A DNA stretch of 64,000 nt. It comes from Delphinus delphis. Taxonomy: Eukaryota > Chordata > Mammalia > Artiodactyla > Delphinidae. The notes below the pieces were generated by a model. The model worked only from the letters and a program-made list of their open reading frames with translations. It ran no database searches and was not told where the DNA came from. A program made the translations under genes and the position numbers. Below, in pieces: positions 23,431-35,499 of the stretch; positions within the stretch are counted from its first letter, which is position 1; each line of letters begins with the position of its first letter. The stretch spans positions 52,542,006-52,606,005 of the forward strand of contig NC_082684.1 in the NCBI RefSeq assembly GCF_949987515.2, in the 5' to 3' direction.

Positions 23431-25243
23431 CTTATTATGTCTTTGTGAATTTAAAGTAGGAGAAATACGTAAGAAACACTTGGTATGTCCAGATCAAAAT
23501 CGTCCATAGAGCCTACATAGAATAGACTAGCAAATTTCTTCCCAATAAAGAAGTTTATTGTTTGACTAGGTGACTTTCTACTTTTCATTTGAGAACTTTT
23601 ATGAGTAAATAGTTTGTATTTACTAAGACACAAGTAAACAAAAACTGGATAAGATGTAGAGAGCAAAGTTTTGGAGACAAGAAACAGGCTTAAGTAAAGG
23701 GGCAGTTATTACAAAGAAGAATTCTAATGTACTTACCCAAGAACTGAAGAGCTCCCTGCAAAGAAGGGAAGACTATGCTGTAGGAAGGGCTGTGCATTTA
23801 CAGACACTGACTTGGGTGCCTTGAGAGCACTCAGGCCTTGAGAGCACAGCAGCTGGGAAGTTGCCACTCAGGCTCCCTGTACTTCTGTAGGATTGGCCCC
23901 TCACCTGTTGACAACCACAGTGATCCTGACCCACATGTTCTGCATGAGCCCCACTGCTGGCTTCAGCACTGTATGCCTACTCTCAATACCCATCCAAAGT
24001 GATTTTCCCAGACTTCCATTATCTTCCAGCATTTAAGGAGTTGGGGTTCTGTTTATACCAGTAGATTGTTCCGGTGGTGAATGCTTTGCTCTAGACCAGG
24101 CCTAAGACACTTAGAGCAGAGCAACCCCACATCCATTAAAACACAGAAGGCAGATAACAATTGTAGTGTGATTGATGAGCAAGAGCATTCTTGACATCCA
24201 AACAAGTTTGTATTTCTTAGGAGGGAAGTAGGCTGTGGGAGTTTAAATACCTACATTAAAAAAAACTCCACCAAGATATGGTGCCATTATCTTCCTGTGC
24301 AAATTTTTTAAATCACCCAGAAGTTTAATGTTTATGGAAAATTTATTCTTATTTCTTTATATTCATAATAATACAATGTATCAGCTGTTTATTCATTACA
24401 GACAGTTGGTTCATGATCAGTTTGGAAATAAATTTGAAAAATCATGGTGCTGGTTAACAACAATAACAAAAAAAGAATATAACACATAAACTAAATTTCT
24501 GATAAATGCATACTGTTTTTTCTTAAATAATTTATTTTAATTAGTCATTCATAATGAAAGAATATTTAACTTTCCTTTATTATGGAAATATTCAATCAGA
24601 ATATTTTCCATAATTTTGTAAGTACTTAACTTCTTAAGTTTTATAATCCCCAATTGAGCTGTTGTTTTAATACAGTTTAAAATTCAAACAACACTTTAAA
24701 GATGACCTTATTCCTCAAAAAGCAGTTGTAATAATATTTTATTATTACCACCATTATCAAGATTGAATTCAACACATTGGGACAGATGAAAATAATTTGT
24801 CCCAAAAGATAATTCATTTTGAGCCAAAGAGTAGACCTCATTTGAAATGAAAGATTAAAGCAAGGATTTCTACCCACCAAAAGGGATGTATTTGCTAAAA
24901 TAATAGAAGTGAAAGAACAATAACTTTTACATCGATTTTCATTCATAATTCTCAAATTTACAGGAATTGGAGGGTGGAAAATAGAAGGTAGTTGTACATA
25001 ATTCTTATGTATAGACATATGAAAAAACAATAAAATAATATGTTTCTTAAAAGAGATTAATATACATTAGAGTAGAACCTACTACCATTTCCCTCAGAAT
25101 CTTACACACATAGTATAATCATCAATAGTTACAGTAGAAACATAAAAATAAAGTGATTCTTCAAGACTGGTATACAAAAACTAAAAATCTTAATATTTTG
25201 TATTTCTAATTTTCTAGTAATATATTCTAGGCCTTATGAATAT
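23431..25243. other. Unassigned sequence
   Basis: About 1.8 kb. No repeat or exon assigned. A 117-codon minus-strand frame at 24677-25030 lacks any domain that I recognise. Confidence 0.4.
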
Positions 25244-25484
25244 AAAAAGTTTACTAAAGGGCTTCCCTGGTGGCGCAGTGATTGAGAGTCCGCCTGCCGA
25301 TGCAGGGGACACGGGTTCGTGCCCGGGTCTGGGAGGATCCCACGTGCCGCGGAGGGGCTGGGCCCGTGAGTCATGGCCGCTGAGCCTGCGCGTCCGGAGC
25401 CTGTGCTCCGCAATGGGAGAGGCCACAACAGTTAGAGACCCGCGTACCGCAAAAAAAAAAAAAAAAAAAAAAAAGTTTACTAAA
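25244..25484 (+). mobile_element. CHR SINE with perfect 15-bp target duplication
   Basis: A full CHR-2-like SINE at 25259-25469 with a pure A-tail of about 20. Duplications aaaaagtttactaaa lie at 25244-25258 and 25470-25484. CpG sites are well kept (for example gcctgcgcgtccggagcctg), which suggests a young copy. Confidence 0.95.
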
Positions 25485-25789
25485 ATTCTTTGAAAATTAA
25501 AAGGGATCACATTATTAAATAGGGGACAGATTTTCAGTGTAAAAATTTCATTTATTTCCCACTTTCTAATGTAAATATTCTGAGAAAATCCATTAATTCT
25601 AAATGTCCTTGTATGAGTTTGTCTAATGTGCGAGATTTATATAATTTCACTCTCTAGAAATAAGCTAGGAAGAAGAAAGTAATATATGGTTTTAATTTTA
25701 TAGTGAAAAAAATTCAGGAAAATTGTTTAAATAATGATATTTTAAAATAGCATAATATAGCCACTAATAGAATACCTACAAATTATTAA

Positions 25790-26140
25790 AGGGTAAAATA
25801 GAAAAGAAAATTAATACTTATAGTCAAAGAGAAGAAATACAAGAAAATTAAAAACTCAAATACGTAAAATGACAGACCAACATCAGTTACATCAGTGCAT
25901 GTAAACATGTAAGAATCCCTTATTTATAAAGAAGCTCTCAGATTGATCTAAATAATAAAGCTATACACATTATATAAGAGGCAGATCTAAACAGTACAGG
26001 ATTATATCACTATGAAAGAAGAGGAAATGAAATATCTAATAAAAAGGGATCAGTTGAATTCATTATACCTCCACAAGATATACTCATTAAAATCATGTCC
26101 TTGAAGAAAATATAAGGTTATAGGAAAATGTCCCAAATAT
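25790..26140 (+). mobile_element. Possible old L1 fragment
   Basis: 'agctatacacattatataag', 'aggcagatctaaacag' resemble the L1 endonuclease/linker region. Strongly decayed. The following 26140-26420 is AT-rich low-complexity with (TATAGAGA)-like runs. Confidence 0.35.
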
Positions 26141-26934
26141 AATGGATAAAAAAGATATTCTAATATCATAATGGATATTCTAAATATAATACATATAAAT
26201 ATGTCTTGATATTAAAAATAGCTCAATATTTAGATATTAGCTATTATAGGTAGCTCAGTATATAGAGATATAGAGATTATAAATAGTACAATATAGAGAG
26301 ATATATTATATATTTACATAACAAGGAAAACAAGGATACACACCAAAATATTAATAATAATTAAAGTTTAAAAATAATTAAATTAAAAAAATAAAAAATT
26401 AATTAAAAAATAATTAATATGACATTGCCATCATATCTGCATAATGTGATTGGTGGTAGTCTTCAAATTTTTGGTGTTTTCCAAATTATGCTTCCACCAG
26501 ATTTTGTTTTTATAATAGACTTAAGGGTGAGGAAGGTAAGATACATTTGCTTTGTTTCTATTTAAAAAAAATGGGTAATCATATAAAGAAAGAATTTTAC
26601 AGTCACCTCCTAGACTCAAAATTCATTGACACTATTTTGTTTTGTAGGAAAGCATTAGTTAATGTTTAAAAATAATTAGAAAGAAACAAATTACATGTTA
26701 TTTTGCCCCAGATTTTTATTTGTTAATATTTGGCAATGTTAGATTCCATTATATAATTACAACATTCTAGATTTCTTGTGTTAGAACATTACTTCAGTCT
26801 AAGAAGATCAAATTTAACTATAACAGTTTAACTATCATATGCTTATTAAAGGATCATTTGGTAATGTTTTATACTTCATGTTGCACCCTTAGCTTTATGT
26901 AGAGTTATTCCAGCTTATAAATATCACCTTACAC

Positions 26935-26998
26935 CAGGGTTTTCCAACACTGACAGTATTGACTTTAGACTGGATAATTCTTTGTTGTGGGGCGCATT
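26935..26998 (+). mobile_element. MER5A-like fragment
   Basis: 'actgacagtattgactttag' and 'ggataattctttgttgtgg' are the left part of a MER5A-like hAT MITE; the remainder is missing. Confidence 0.65.
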
Positions 26999-26999
26999 T

Positions 27000-27355
27000 C
27001 AGACTTGCCAGTCCTCACAACCCCCAATCATGTGAACCAATTCTCTCTCTCCCTCTGTGAGAGTGTGTGTCTCCTATTGATTTTGTTTCTTTAGAGAATG
27101 CTGACTTATACAGAGCTTGGTACCAAGAACAGTGGTTCTAGAGGAACAGAATCTTAAGAATGAGTTTTTAAAAATTGGTTCTGTGATTTCTGGAATTGGT
27201 TCTCTAATCAGATTAGATTTAAAGGCACTGATGACTATATTTCCAGTGATAAAGAGACCAGTGAGTAGAGAGATAGAGACAGAGGCAGAGATAGAGTTAT
27301 TATAGATATATCCTAATTTTTCTCTTTCTCTGGAGAACACTGACTGTTACAGTAG
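27000..27355 (+). mobile_element. ERVL (MLT2-like) LTR end, internal start and second LTR-like end
   Basis: The LTR 3' end is recognisable in 'cccaatcatgtgaaccaatt', '(ct)n' and 'agagaatgctgacttatac'. It is followed by 'ggtaccaagaacagtgg', the place and type of primer-binding site plus first internal bases expected in ERVL elements. About 240 bp later a second LTR-like end occurs ('tttctctggagaacactgac'). No retroviral protein frame is present here. Confidence 0.5.
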
Positions 27356-27699
27356 CCTAAAATCAAGATTGCAATCAAGTTGGGATGGAAAATGGAAAAA
27401 ATGGTGCAGGAAGATCCAGTTGCCTTTGATATTCTCTCCACAGCCCCCTCTAGACTCTAAGATCTGAATAATTAAAACCCTGGGAATTAACCCTTAGAGA
27501 AAAGGAATTTCAGAGAATGATGGGAAATTCCACTAAAGACACGGTCATGTGGATTGTCAAAAATGGAAGTATATATTCCTATTTCAGATTCTCACCATCC
27601 TAATATGTCTTCCTCATTCATCCCCCACTCTAAACTTATGCAGAAATGCACCAACCAGGGATCAAACTTTAATCCACCTTTGCTCTTTTCCTAAAAGGA

Positions 27700-29890
27700 A
27701 TATAATCTAACCAGAAAAACTAATGGGACCTCCAAAGAACACAAACCCTAGAGAAGAAAGACAACAAACTGAGTAATAATAAAAGGTGAAGAAAAATTAA
27801 TGAACCTGAGAGAATAAGAAATTAAAATAAGCAAAATAAATCTCTTCCTCGAAGAGATCAGGAAGGCTACTGTAACATGGAGTGAAGTCAGATCTTTATA
27901 AAAAAAGATAGTCCAACTGTTATATATAAAATACAGAATATCTAAAATGAAAATATCAAGTATGAATTTAGTGGCAAAAAAGCAAGTCACTAAGTTAAAA
28001 GATCAGGTCAAGAAATTCTCCTAGAAAGTATTAGAAACAGATAAATAATGTGAAAAAAAGTTAAAGATATAAGTGGTAGAAGTAGATGCAGCAATTGAAA
28101 TGATAGATGTCCTAGTATGTGAAGAAAAAACATAAAAAGAAGGAAATATTTTAAATAATAAAAATTCACAGTTCCTAAGAATTAAGGAAAGATAAAAACT
28201 TCAAAAGAATCTCTCAGTCATGCACACACACACACACACACACACACAATCTAGATAAATTAGAGTGAAATTCAAGAATATCTAAAATAGTGTGGCAATT
28301 CTCCAAGCTTAGAGAGTGGATCTGACTTTAAAGCAAGTATCAGATTGATAGGATGAATCACTGACACTGTAGGCAAGGAAACAGTGATACATCATTTTCA
28401 AGTTACTGGGGAAAAATAAAAATAAGTTAATGGCATAGTTTTATACTAGCAAATTCTCATTTAGAGAAATAGACAAAATAAAACTATTTTCAATCACACA
28501 AAGTCTCAAAAGTTTTAAAATAAAAAAAAAACTACATGAAATTATATATGGAGGAAATAGCCAAATAAGGACAGAAATAAACCCAAAAGGATGCTAATTA
28601 ATAAAAGTTTATTAACATTATTAATGATGTAAAGGTGAGAAAGTAACTTACTAAATTGACTACTATCTAAATATGCAGTAAACAAAAACAGTTCAAAAGA
28701 ACACATAACTAAACTCAAAATAATACCAAAATTGTGCTTTGGGAGGTTGGGGTAGAGACTAAATAATCAGGAAATACCTGCATGCCAGGTATATGGAGAA
28801 GGAAGAACATTTTATATCAAGAACGTTATAAAGAAAAAATATTTAAATGACCTTAATAAATTAGATACCAAGTGAAGCACAAAAAGTAGAATTTATAAAT
28901 TCTATATACCTGCCAAAGAAAATTGTATCTATTCATTTATTAAAATAAATGTAAATGAGTTAAGGTAACTTACCAAAATAGAAATTCTCAGACTGAATTT
29001 ATAAAACCAAGATCCAGCATTATGTAGTAAACAAAAAACTTTGAAAGAAGTGGGATTTTAAAAAGCTTGATAGTTAAGGAACGGAAGAAGATATGCAGAG
29101 AAATAAACCAAAGGAAGGCAAGAGTAGAAATTTTAACACTAAGCCATCATGAATGACCAATAATAGAAGGAGCTCTTAAATATAAAGCACCTGTAAATAA
29201 ATGGGAGAAAATCTTTATGACCTTGCGGGTCACAGTTTTCTTTGACAAACCACAAAAAATCACTAATCATTAAATTAACATTTAGACTATATAAAGAACT
29301 TTTACAATTCACTACTTAAGACAAACCCAATTAAAACAAATGGGCAAATTCTTGAATGGACACTTCAAAAAAGAATATATAAGAATGGCCCGTAAGCATA
29401 TGAAGTATGCTAAATATCATTAGTAATCAGGGAAATCAGTTAAAACTACAAAAAGATGCTACTTCAGACGCAGTAGAATGACTAAAATTTTAAAAACTTG
29501 ACAACACCAATTGTTGGCAAAGATTTGAACCAACCAGACTCTTGAATTGCTATAAATTGTACAACTACTCTGTAAAATTCTTTGGCAGTTAAGCACCTAT
29601 TATATGACCAAGCAATTCCACTCCTAGATATTTACACAAGACAAATAAAAACGTATGTCAAAAGAAGACTTCAAAAAATGTTCATAGCAGGTTTATTCAT
29701 ATTTTCCCAAACTGAAAATAGCCCAAATGTCCATCAACAGGAAATGGATAAGCAAATTGTGGTATATTTATTTTATGGAATATTATTCAGCAATAAATGG
29801 GATCAATTACTAACACATGCAGCAATATAGATGATTCTCAAAAATATGTTGAATAAGAAGTCAGATACAATAAAGAACATACTGTGTAAT
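27700..29890 (+). mobile_element. Old L1/HAL1-like element with 3' ORF2 part
   Basis: 27700-28900 has ORF1/linker-like, A-rich sequence. 28900-29020 reads like the endonuclease start ('taaaaccaagatccagcatt'). 29330-29890 is a clear ORF2 3' end ('gaatggacacttcaaaaaag', 'tgtccatcaacaggaaatgg', 'ttatggaatattattcagc'). Large parts of ORF2 are missing. A (CA)n run lies at 28222-28248. The 82-aa ORF at 29582 is an ORF2 remnant. Confidence 0.6.
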
Positions 29891-32079
29891 ATCACATTAT
29901 GCATCAACTGCCTCAAGTGACAACAACTTCAGACAAGGAAGGGGCAACACTATCAGATAGGGAGGGGTTGCCTCTCCTGCCAAGAGAGGCTCAGTGACAT
30001 TCAGACTTCAGGCACTAAGATGTATCTGGATCCCCCAGAGTACCCCATTTCAATTCTTAGAGTCCCACTGTTTCCCAACAGACGCCCCACACTTAAATAA
30101 GACATTTGGGGGGCTATGAATTCATCTAACTTTGTATCGATAATTTGGCACCTCAAAGGATCAGACTGTTTCTGGTTTTTGTATGTTAATATTATGCCTT
30201 CAAGGATCGGATTCTATTAGGGGCACCATAGAAGACCTCTTATCTTGTGATAATTCAATGAGCAAGGATTTTTAAAGCTCTAAGCTTATCATTTTATTTT
30301 TCCTATAAATCCTCTAAGGAAGCTAAAAATATCCAGCTCAACCCACAGTCTTAATAATAACTTAATAAGCGCTTCATTCTAAGTGACTCCAGGCAATAAT
30401 ATAAGTAGAATTTTCACAAATATGTACCATATACTACCATTGCATAATTCTCTGGTCTTAAATTCAAGTATCTGGAGGGATATTTACTATTTTTAAGCCC
30501 TGCCAGATCAATTTAGCAATCTCAGCCTTCTATTTTCTTTAGAGTCTGACCTTCAGCTAATATTTACTCTATCTATATTTAGTGCAAGAAGAAAGAATCC
30601 ATTCTAGCTAATTAAACAGAAAGCGTTTTATTGCAGGGTATTAAATGGCTTAGAGAATTTTTGGAAGGGCTGATGAGACAGATTTGGGCCTGAGGAAGGA
30701 ATGGGCCAAAAGCCACCCCAAAGAATCAGGCCTCCAACTGCTACTCTAGCCAAGATCAGGTGGCTGCCTATCGAATTGGAAAGCTGCCACAACAGTATCC
30801 CCTGCTACAATGCATATTACCATTGCATGAATGAGCTTAAATAAGATAATAAGAAAAGTATAGTATAAAAACTGCATTAGTTTATAAGAATTTTTCCGTT
30901 TGTCAATCCTTCACACCAAATGGTAACTGAATGCAAAGTATATGAATACAGTCTAGTGCAGCAAGTACCAATAGGTGGCACTCTTTCCCTGAACATAATA
31001 CCATTCACTCCCACCTTTCTCCTGGGCTCAGTCTGCCAGGTATTGGAAAGGCTTAATGTGTGATTTTCTCCTATCTTTGTATATGTTGCCCTTAACTCAA
31101 TAAAATAGCACAACACAGGATTTTGAGGAACACATCCATCACCTTGTATCAAAAAATTCTGTCCAATGGCCCCTGTTAGAAACTGCATTTTTAAAATGCA
31201 TGTCACAAGACCAACTATTCTATTCATTGCATGATATGCTTCTTATCGCAAGAACCTAAATCATATCCAGAACATGAAAAGCAAAACAGCTGGGCTAAAG
31301 TAATTTTAGGTTTTCTTAGTTTAGAAAGCAGTGGGAATAGTTGTAGAATCAACTAGGCTAAAATATCTATCAAAGAAGAGGCTCTTGGCAGCTCAACCAA
31401 AGATATATAAAGTTACAAGGAGAGAACTCTAAAAAAAAAAAAAAAAAAACAGAAATAAACAAAAATCCTCACCAAATGCTTCACAATAAAAAAAAAAAAA
31501 GCAGGAAATTCTCCACTTGCCTTGCAAATGAATCCGATGCCATGTTACCATTAACTGGTCATTTAAGATGTTTCCTGACCTTTTACTTCCCTTCCACCAC
31601 TTCTATCAATTCTGAAAGAGCCCTCCCAAACCACCCAACCCACTAATAAAGCAGCTAGAGTAAGAGAACAAATGTGGCAAGAAAGAGAGATGTCAAACAT
31701 TAACTGCTCCTTCTATTGCAGATGTCTAAGTCCAGGGTAGGCTTTCCCCACTAAGCAGGGGGAAAGATTTGAATTATGTAAAGGTTTAAGTTTCCTATTT
31801 TATTATCTCAAGTTGACCAAAAAAGTATGGGATATGTCTAATATTTCACCCAGAGCCAGGAAAGAGGTTTCTACATAAAGAAATCACAACACCTGAAGTA
31901 GGAAAAAAAAAAAAATTGTCTTTTGTTTGAATCCTACTGTGTACATCTCATTTAACAAACCACTTACCTTACCCTAGGTGATACTTATCTTAGATGCTAG
32001 GCTGTTTCCAATTCTTCACTTTTCAATGATATGATCACACAACTATGGCCATGGTATAGCTTTATTATGGGCAAAATAT
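29891..32079. other. Unassigned sequence, one old repeat possible
   Basis: About 2.2 kb without an assigned gene. 30595-30790 ('gttttattgcagggtatta...') may be an old LTR-type repeat. A 116-codon minus-strand frame at 30877-31227 has no recognised domain. A-runs at 31430-31450 and 31487-31500. Confidence 0.35.
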
Positions 32080-32540
32080 ACTTGCCCTCATCTTGACATT
32101 GACTTGAACATGGAATTTCTTCGGCCAATGGGATGTTAGTGGAAGTTGTAAGTAGAGGCTTGAAATGTGGTTGTGGAGTTTGGCTTGGCTTCCTTAACCC
32201 TAGTCATTTACCATGAGAAGAAAATGCCCTCAGCAAGCCACTGTCTCTCAAGCTGGATTGCACAATAAGATACATGGAGGTGGCCACATGCACTGGGTAA
32301 TTGCTGGACCCAAAAGATTGAGCATAATAAGGTACAGGCCTGAACCTGAGCCCAATCTATAATCTAGAATTGGGCACCTGGAGCCTACTTTCTAGAATAC
32401 AGTCTAGACCAGCCATGATGCAGTCACTCAATGATTCATGAATATGAAAATTAATTTTTTTAATTTTTAAACCACTGAATTTGTGAGTGGTTTGTTATAC
32501 AGCATTATTGCAGCACTAGCTGACTGATACACACCTAAAT
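32080..32540 (+). mobile_element. MLT1-type MaLR LTR
   Basis: Motif order of an MLT1-type LTR: 'cggccaatgggatgttagtg', 'gtagaggcttgaaatgtgg', 'ctgaacctgagcccaatct', and the end 'taaaccactgaatttgtgag', 'tggtttgttatacagc', 'agctgactgatacaca'. No internal region is attached, so this is probably a solo LTR. Confidence 0.7.
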
Positions 32541-33965
32541 TTCATTAAACAATTTTATTCCTGACTATAATACATTGCTATGTCTCATCTAGCTTAGCAA
32601 AATTAACAATGTATTGATATTTCAGGTGAGGGGTTGTTGAAAAATGTTAAAACCACTGTGAGAGAAATAATTAGAAAATGATGATTTTCATAATTAAAAT
32701 AAAATATGGAATAAGATTTTAGCATACCTGACAATACATTTTCTAACCTTGCACAAATCTATCTTGCTTTTGCACAGTTTTTCCCTTTTTTGTTTTTTTG
32801 AAAGCTAGGTGAAAATGTCTTCATGAATATAAAACATCTAAACTATTAGTAAACTTATAGGGCGAATTCATCATTTGCTAGGATTAATTTTATCAAAAAT
32901 AGTCTTTAACTAGAAGTCATATTAATTATACCAATCATCAAAAATATTTATGAAATAACATACATGCAAATTTCATGTATAAACTAAGTTTAATATATGA
33001 TTTCTTTTGACCCTTACTACAATGCTGAGAAGTTCCTATTTTAATAATTATTTCTTTTTTACAGATAAGAAGACTGAGGTTAAGATTTTGCTAAAAATGT
33101 TAACACTCAAAATTTATTTGTTTACTATTTAAGTAAAATATGCTTTTAATATATTTAATAGATATAACTGAAAACATTTAAAAGTTTTAGAATGGATAAT
33201 ATTATTTTCCCTCACTATTTTAAAACCACTTATCTCAGCCACTTTCCTAAACATCAGTACTCTACATGTGTCAAGGTGATGGTGGGTAAAATGCAAGGCT
33301 AAAGTTGCCATCAAAGAATTCCTTAGAAAAATCCTTCAAAGGAAGAATATAAACCCTATTCTTTAAAATGGAGACTACAAGAAAAGCAGTCTATTAAAAC
33401 TGGTCCCCTAGAAAACATGTGTCCCCTAATGTACAGAGAACATTTTAAGGAAATAAATACTGCTAACACCTTTGTTAAACATAACAAGCAGATTACTCCA
33501 TGTACTAACAGCAAAGTAACAGCAAAGGGAAACAAGAATGGCAAATTATGTAGGACCAGTGTAATTGCTGTGTGTGAGCTGAGAACAGTAAGGTCCTTTG
33601 CCTTTGAAATGTAACTACAACACTGTCTTGCTCTAATACCCCATAGGCAGCAGAATGATTGGAGCCAATATTAACTTAGACAGTTCTGGGGAGTCTCTGT
33701 TTAGCAACAGCTGTATGACTAGCACAAACCTAATATTGTAGAACTAGATAGAGAGTGAAACAACACATAATCTTTTCGTCACAGGGCACTATTACATAAA
33801 TGCATCTGTGTTGTTCATCTGAATGCTGCCAGCAATGGTTTGTTAGATTAAAACAAAAGGACTAAAGTAAAAACTACACAACATGCAATTGTAATGATCT
33901 TACACTCTACACAGGTGTGTTAGTGTGGAGCTTTCATCCACTAAAAGCCCGCTTCTATTTCCTTG
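32541..33965. other. Unassigned sequence
   Basis: AT-rich, no gene. A weak MIR-like match in reverse ('ttttttacagataagaagac') lies at about 33030-33090. Confidence 0.4.
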
Positions 33966-33969
33966 TGAG

Positions 33970-34190
33970 GCAATAGATCATAGTGCTTAGGATTTGGGGA
34001 ATTAAAAATCTGAGTGCAATTCTCAACTCAACTATTTACTACTGGTCTGACCAAAGGCAAATATCAACTTCCTCAATAGTAAAAGGAGAAAAACAATTGT
34101 GCATTCTTCAAAGAGTGCTTTGAGATATATCAACTAATATATGTTAAGCCTTTAACACAATAACTAAGACATGGTAAGTACTTGAATATA
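33970..34190 (+). repeat. MIR SINE
   Basis: Nearly the whole MIR can be followed: 'ggcaatagatcatagtgctt', 'ctcaactatttactactggt', 'atcaacttcctcaatagtaa', 'acatggtaagtacttgaata'. Confidence 0.75.
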
Positions 34191-34977
34191 CTTTGCCTTA
34201 TTATTTTATAACCAATATCATCACTAACCCATTTTCTTATGCTTTTTCTCAGTGTTTGATGTTCCTCTCACTTCAGGCACTAGACCACTTAATTAGAATA
34301 CACATATATCTAATGTGCTTAGGAAAAATGTGAGATGGACAGAAACGATGAGAAGAGGAGAGAGATATAGAAGAATCCAATAAAGAAGAAAGGTCAGTGT
34401 AATGGCCAGTAAGGTTTTCTGAGTTCAGAGAGCTGAGCTGGTATAGTAGTTTAATAGGCCTAGAAATCAATCAGCACAATTCTCTCATTAAAACCCAATA
34501 CAATATTGTTTGTTTTTCCTGCACAGAGAGACAAAAACCACCATTACTGTATTCATGTAGATCAGTGGTTCTAAACCCTGTAACAAATATTTTCTAAAGT
34601 TCCCTTTACTGCCTAAAAAGACATTTATGGAAAATATAACCTGAAACCACACATTAGAATAATTCAATCAAACATTATTAATGCAAATTTATTCATTATA
34701 TTGATACAAGAGAATCAATATAATCTTCTAACTGTAAAGTAAAGAAAACATAATTTATAGTAAAATAATTGGCTACAATAAAAGACTTAATGAAGTAATT
34801 AGATTCTTGTACTTCCTTAGAGTAGGTTTGGATTTAAGAGGAGCTTACTCTATTAAGTGCAGGAAAATTCAAGAACAGAGATATGTGTGGATACTAAAAT
34901 AAAACCGATGTTAGGCTAACTAATAGTTGTTAATTGTTTATAAGACTACTAATAACATCAATATGTAAGACTGTAGA
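34191..34977. other. Unassigned sequence
   Basis: No gene. A MITE-like start 'atcagtggttctaaaccctg' appears at 34561 but the rest of the element was not recognised. Confidence 0.35.
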
Positions 34978-35330
34978 CCAATGATGTCCAATGTGGTAAC
35001 TACTAGCCCCAAATGGCTATTGAAATATGGTCAGTGCCACTGAAGCACTGAATTTTTAACTTTATTCAATTTTAATTAAATTAGGTTTATATTAAAAACT
35101 AAATCAGTGTAAAATAGCTCGATGATATTTACACTATTAATTACAGGTTGAAATGATAATTGGGGGATATAGTATGCTAAATATAATATGTAATTAAAAT
35201 TAACTCCCCTTGATTATATTTACTATTTATAATATAGCTACTAAAAATTTTGAAATTATATATGTGGCTCTCATTTGTGGCTTGCATTGTACTTGCACAG
35301 CACAGCATTGCTATAAACAAAATGAGTAGT
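34978..35330 (+). mobile_element. hAT-Charlie-type MITE-like repeat or element end
   Basis: 'gatgtccaatgtggtaacta', 'gccccaaatggctattgaaa', 'cactgaagcactgaattttt', and later 'gctactaaaaattttgaaat' and 'atgtggctctcatttgtgg' match a mammalian hAT-type repeat (consensus around 'gccacatgtggctattgag'). It lies about 200 bp from the fossil hAT transposase and may be the terminal part of that same element. Confidence 0.55.
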
Positions 35331-35499
35331 AAACCTCTGAGGATAATAGCAGAGTAAAATGGATTAACAATAAGGAATACCTCCAATTTGTTTCAATTTG
35401 TAATTTCTATAACCAAGACAAATTATTTCAATATGTAATTTCTACAACCTAGATTTATTTCTGCATTACAAAAATTAAATTACCTATATATACGATTTT

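Noticed and set aside
24677..25030. 117-codon minus-strand ORF
   Set aside because: AT-driven composition (many Ile, Asn, Phe, Lys), no motif.
15796..28248. Possible CRISPR-like arrays at repeats
   Set aside because: The runs at 15796, 22029 and 28222 are (CA)n microsatellites without spacers, in a vertebrate genome.
30877..31227. 116-codon minus-strand ORF
   Set aside because: No known family. It is open by chance as far as I can see; a blastp and cross-species alignment would decide.
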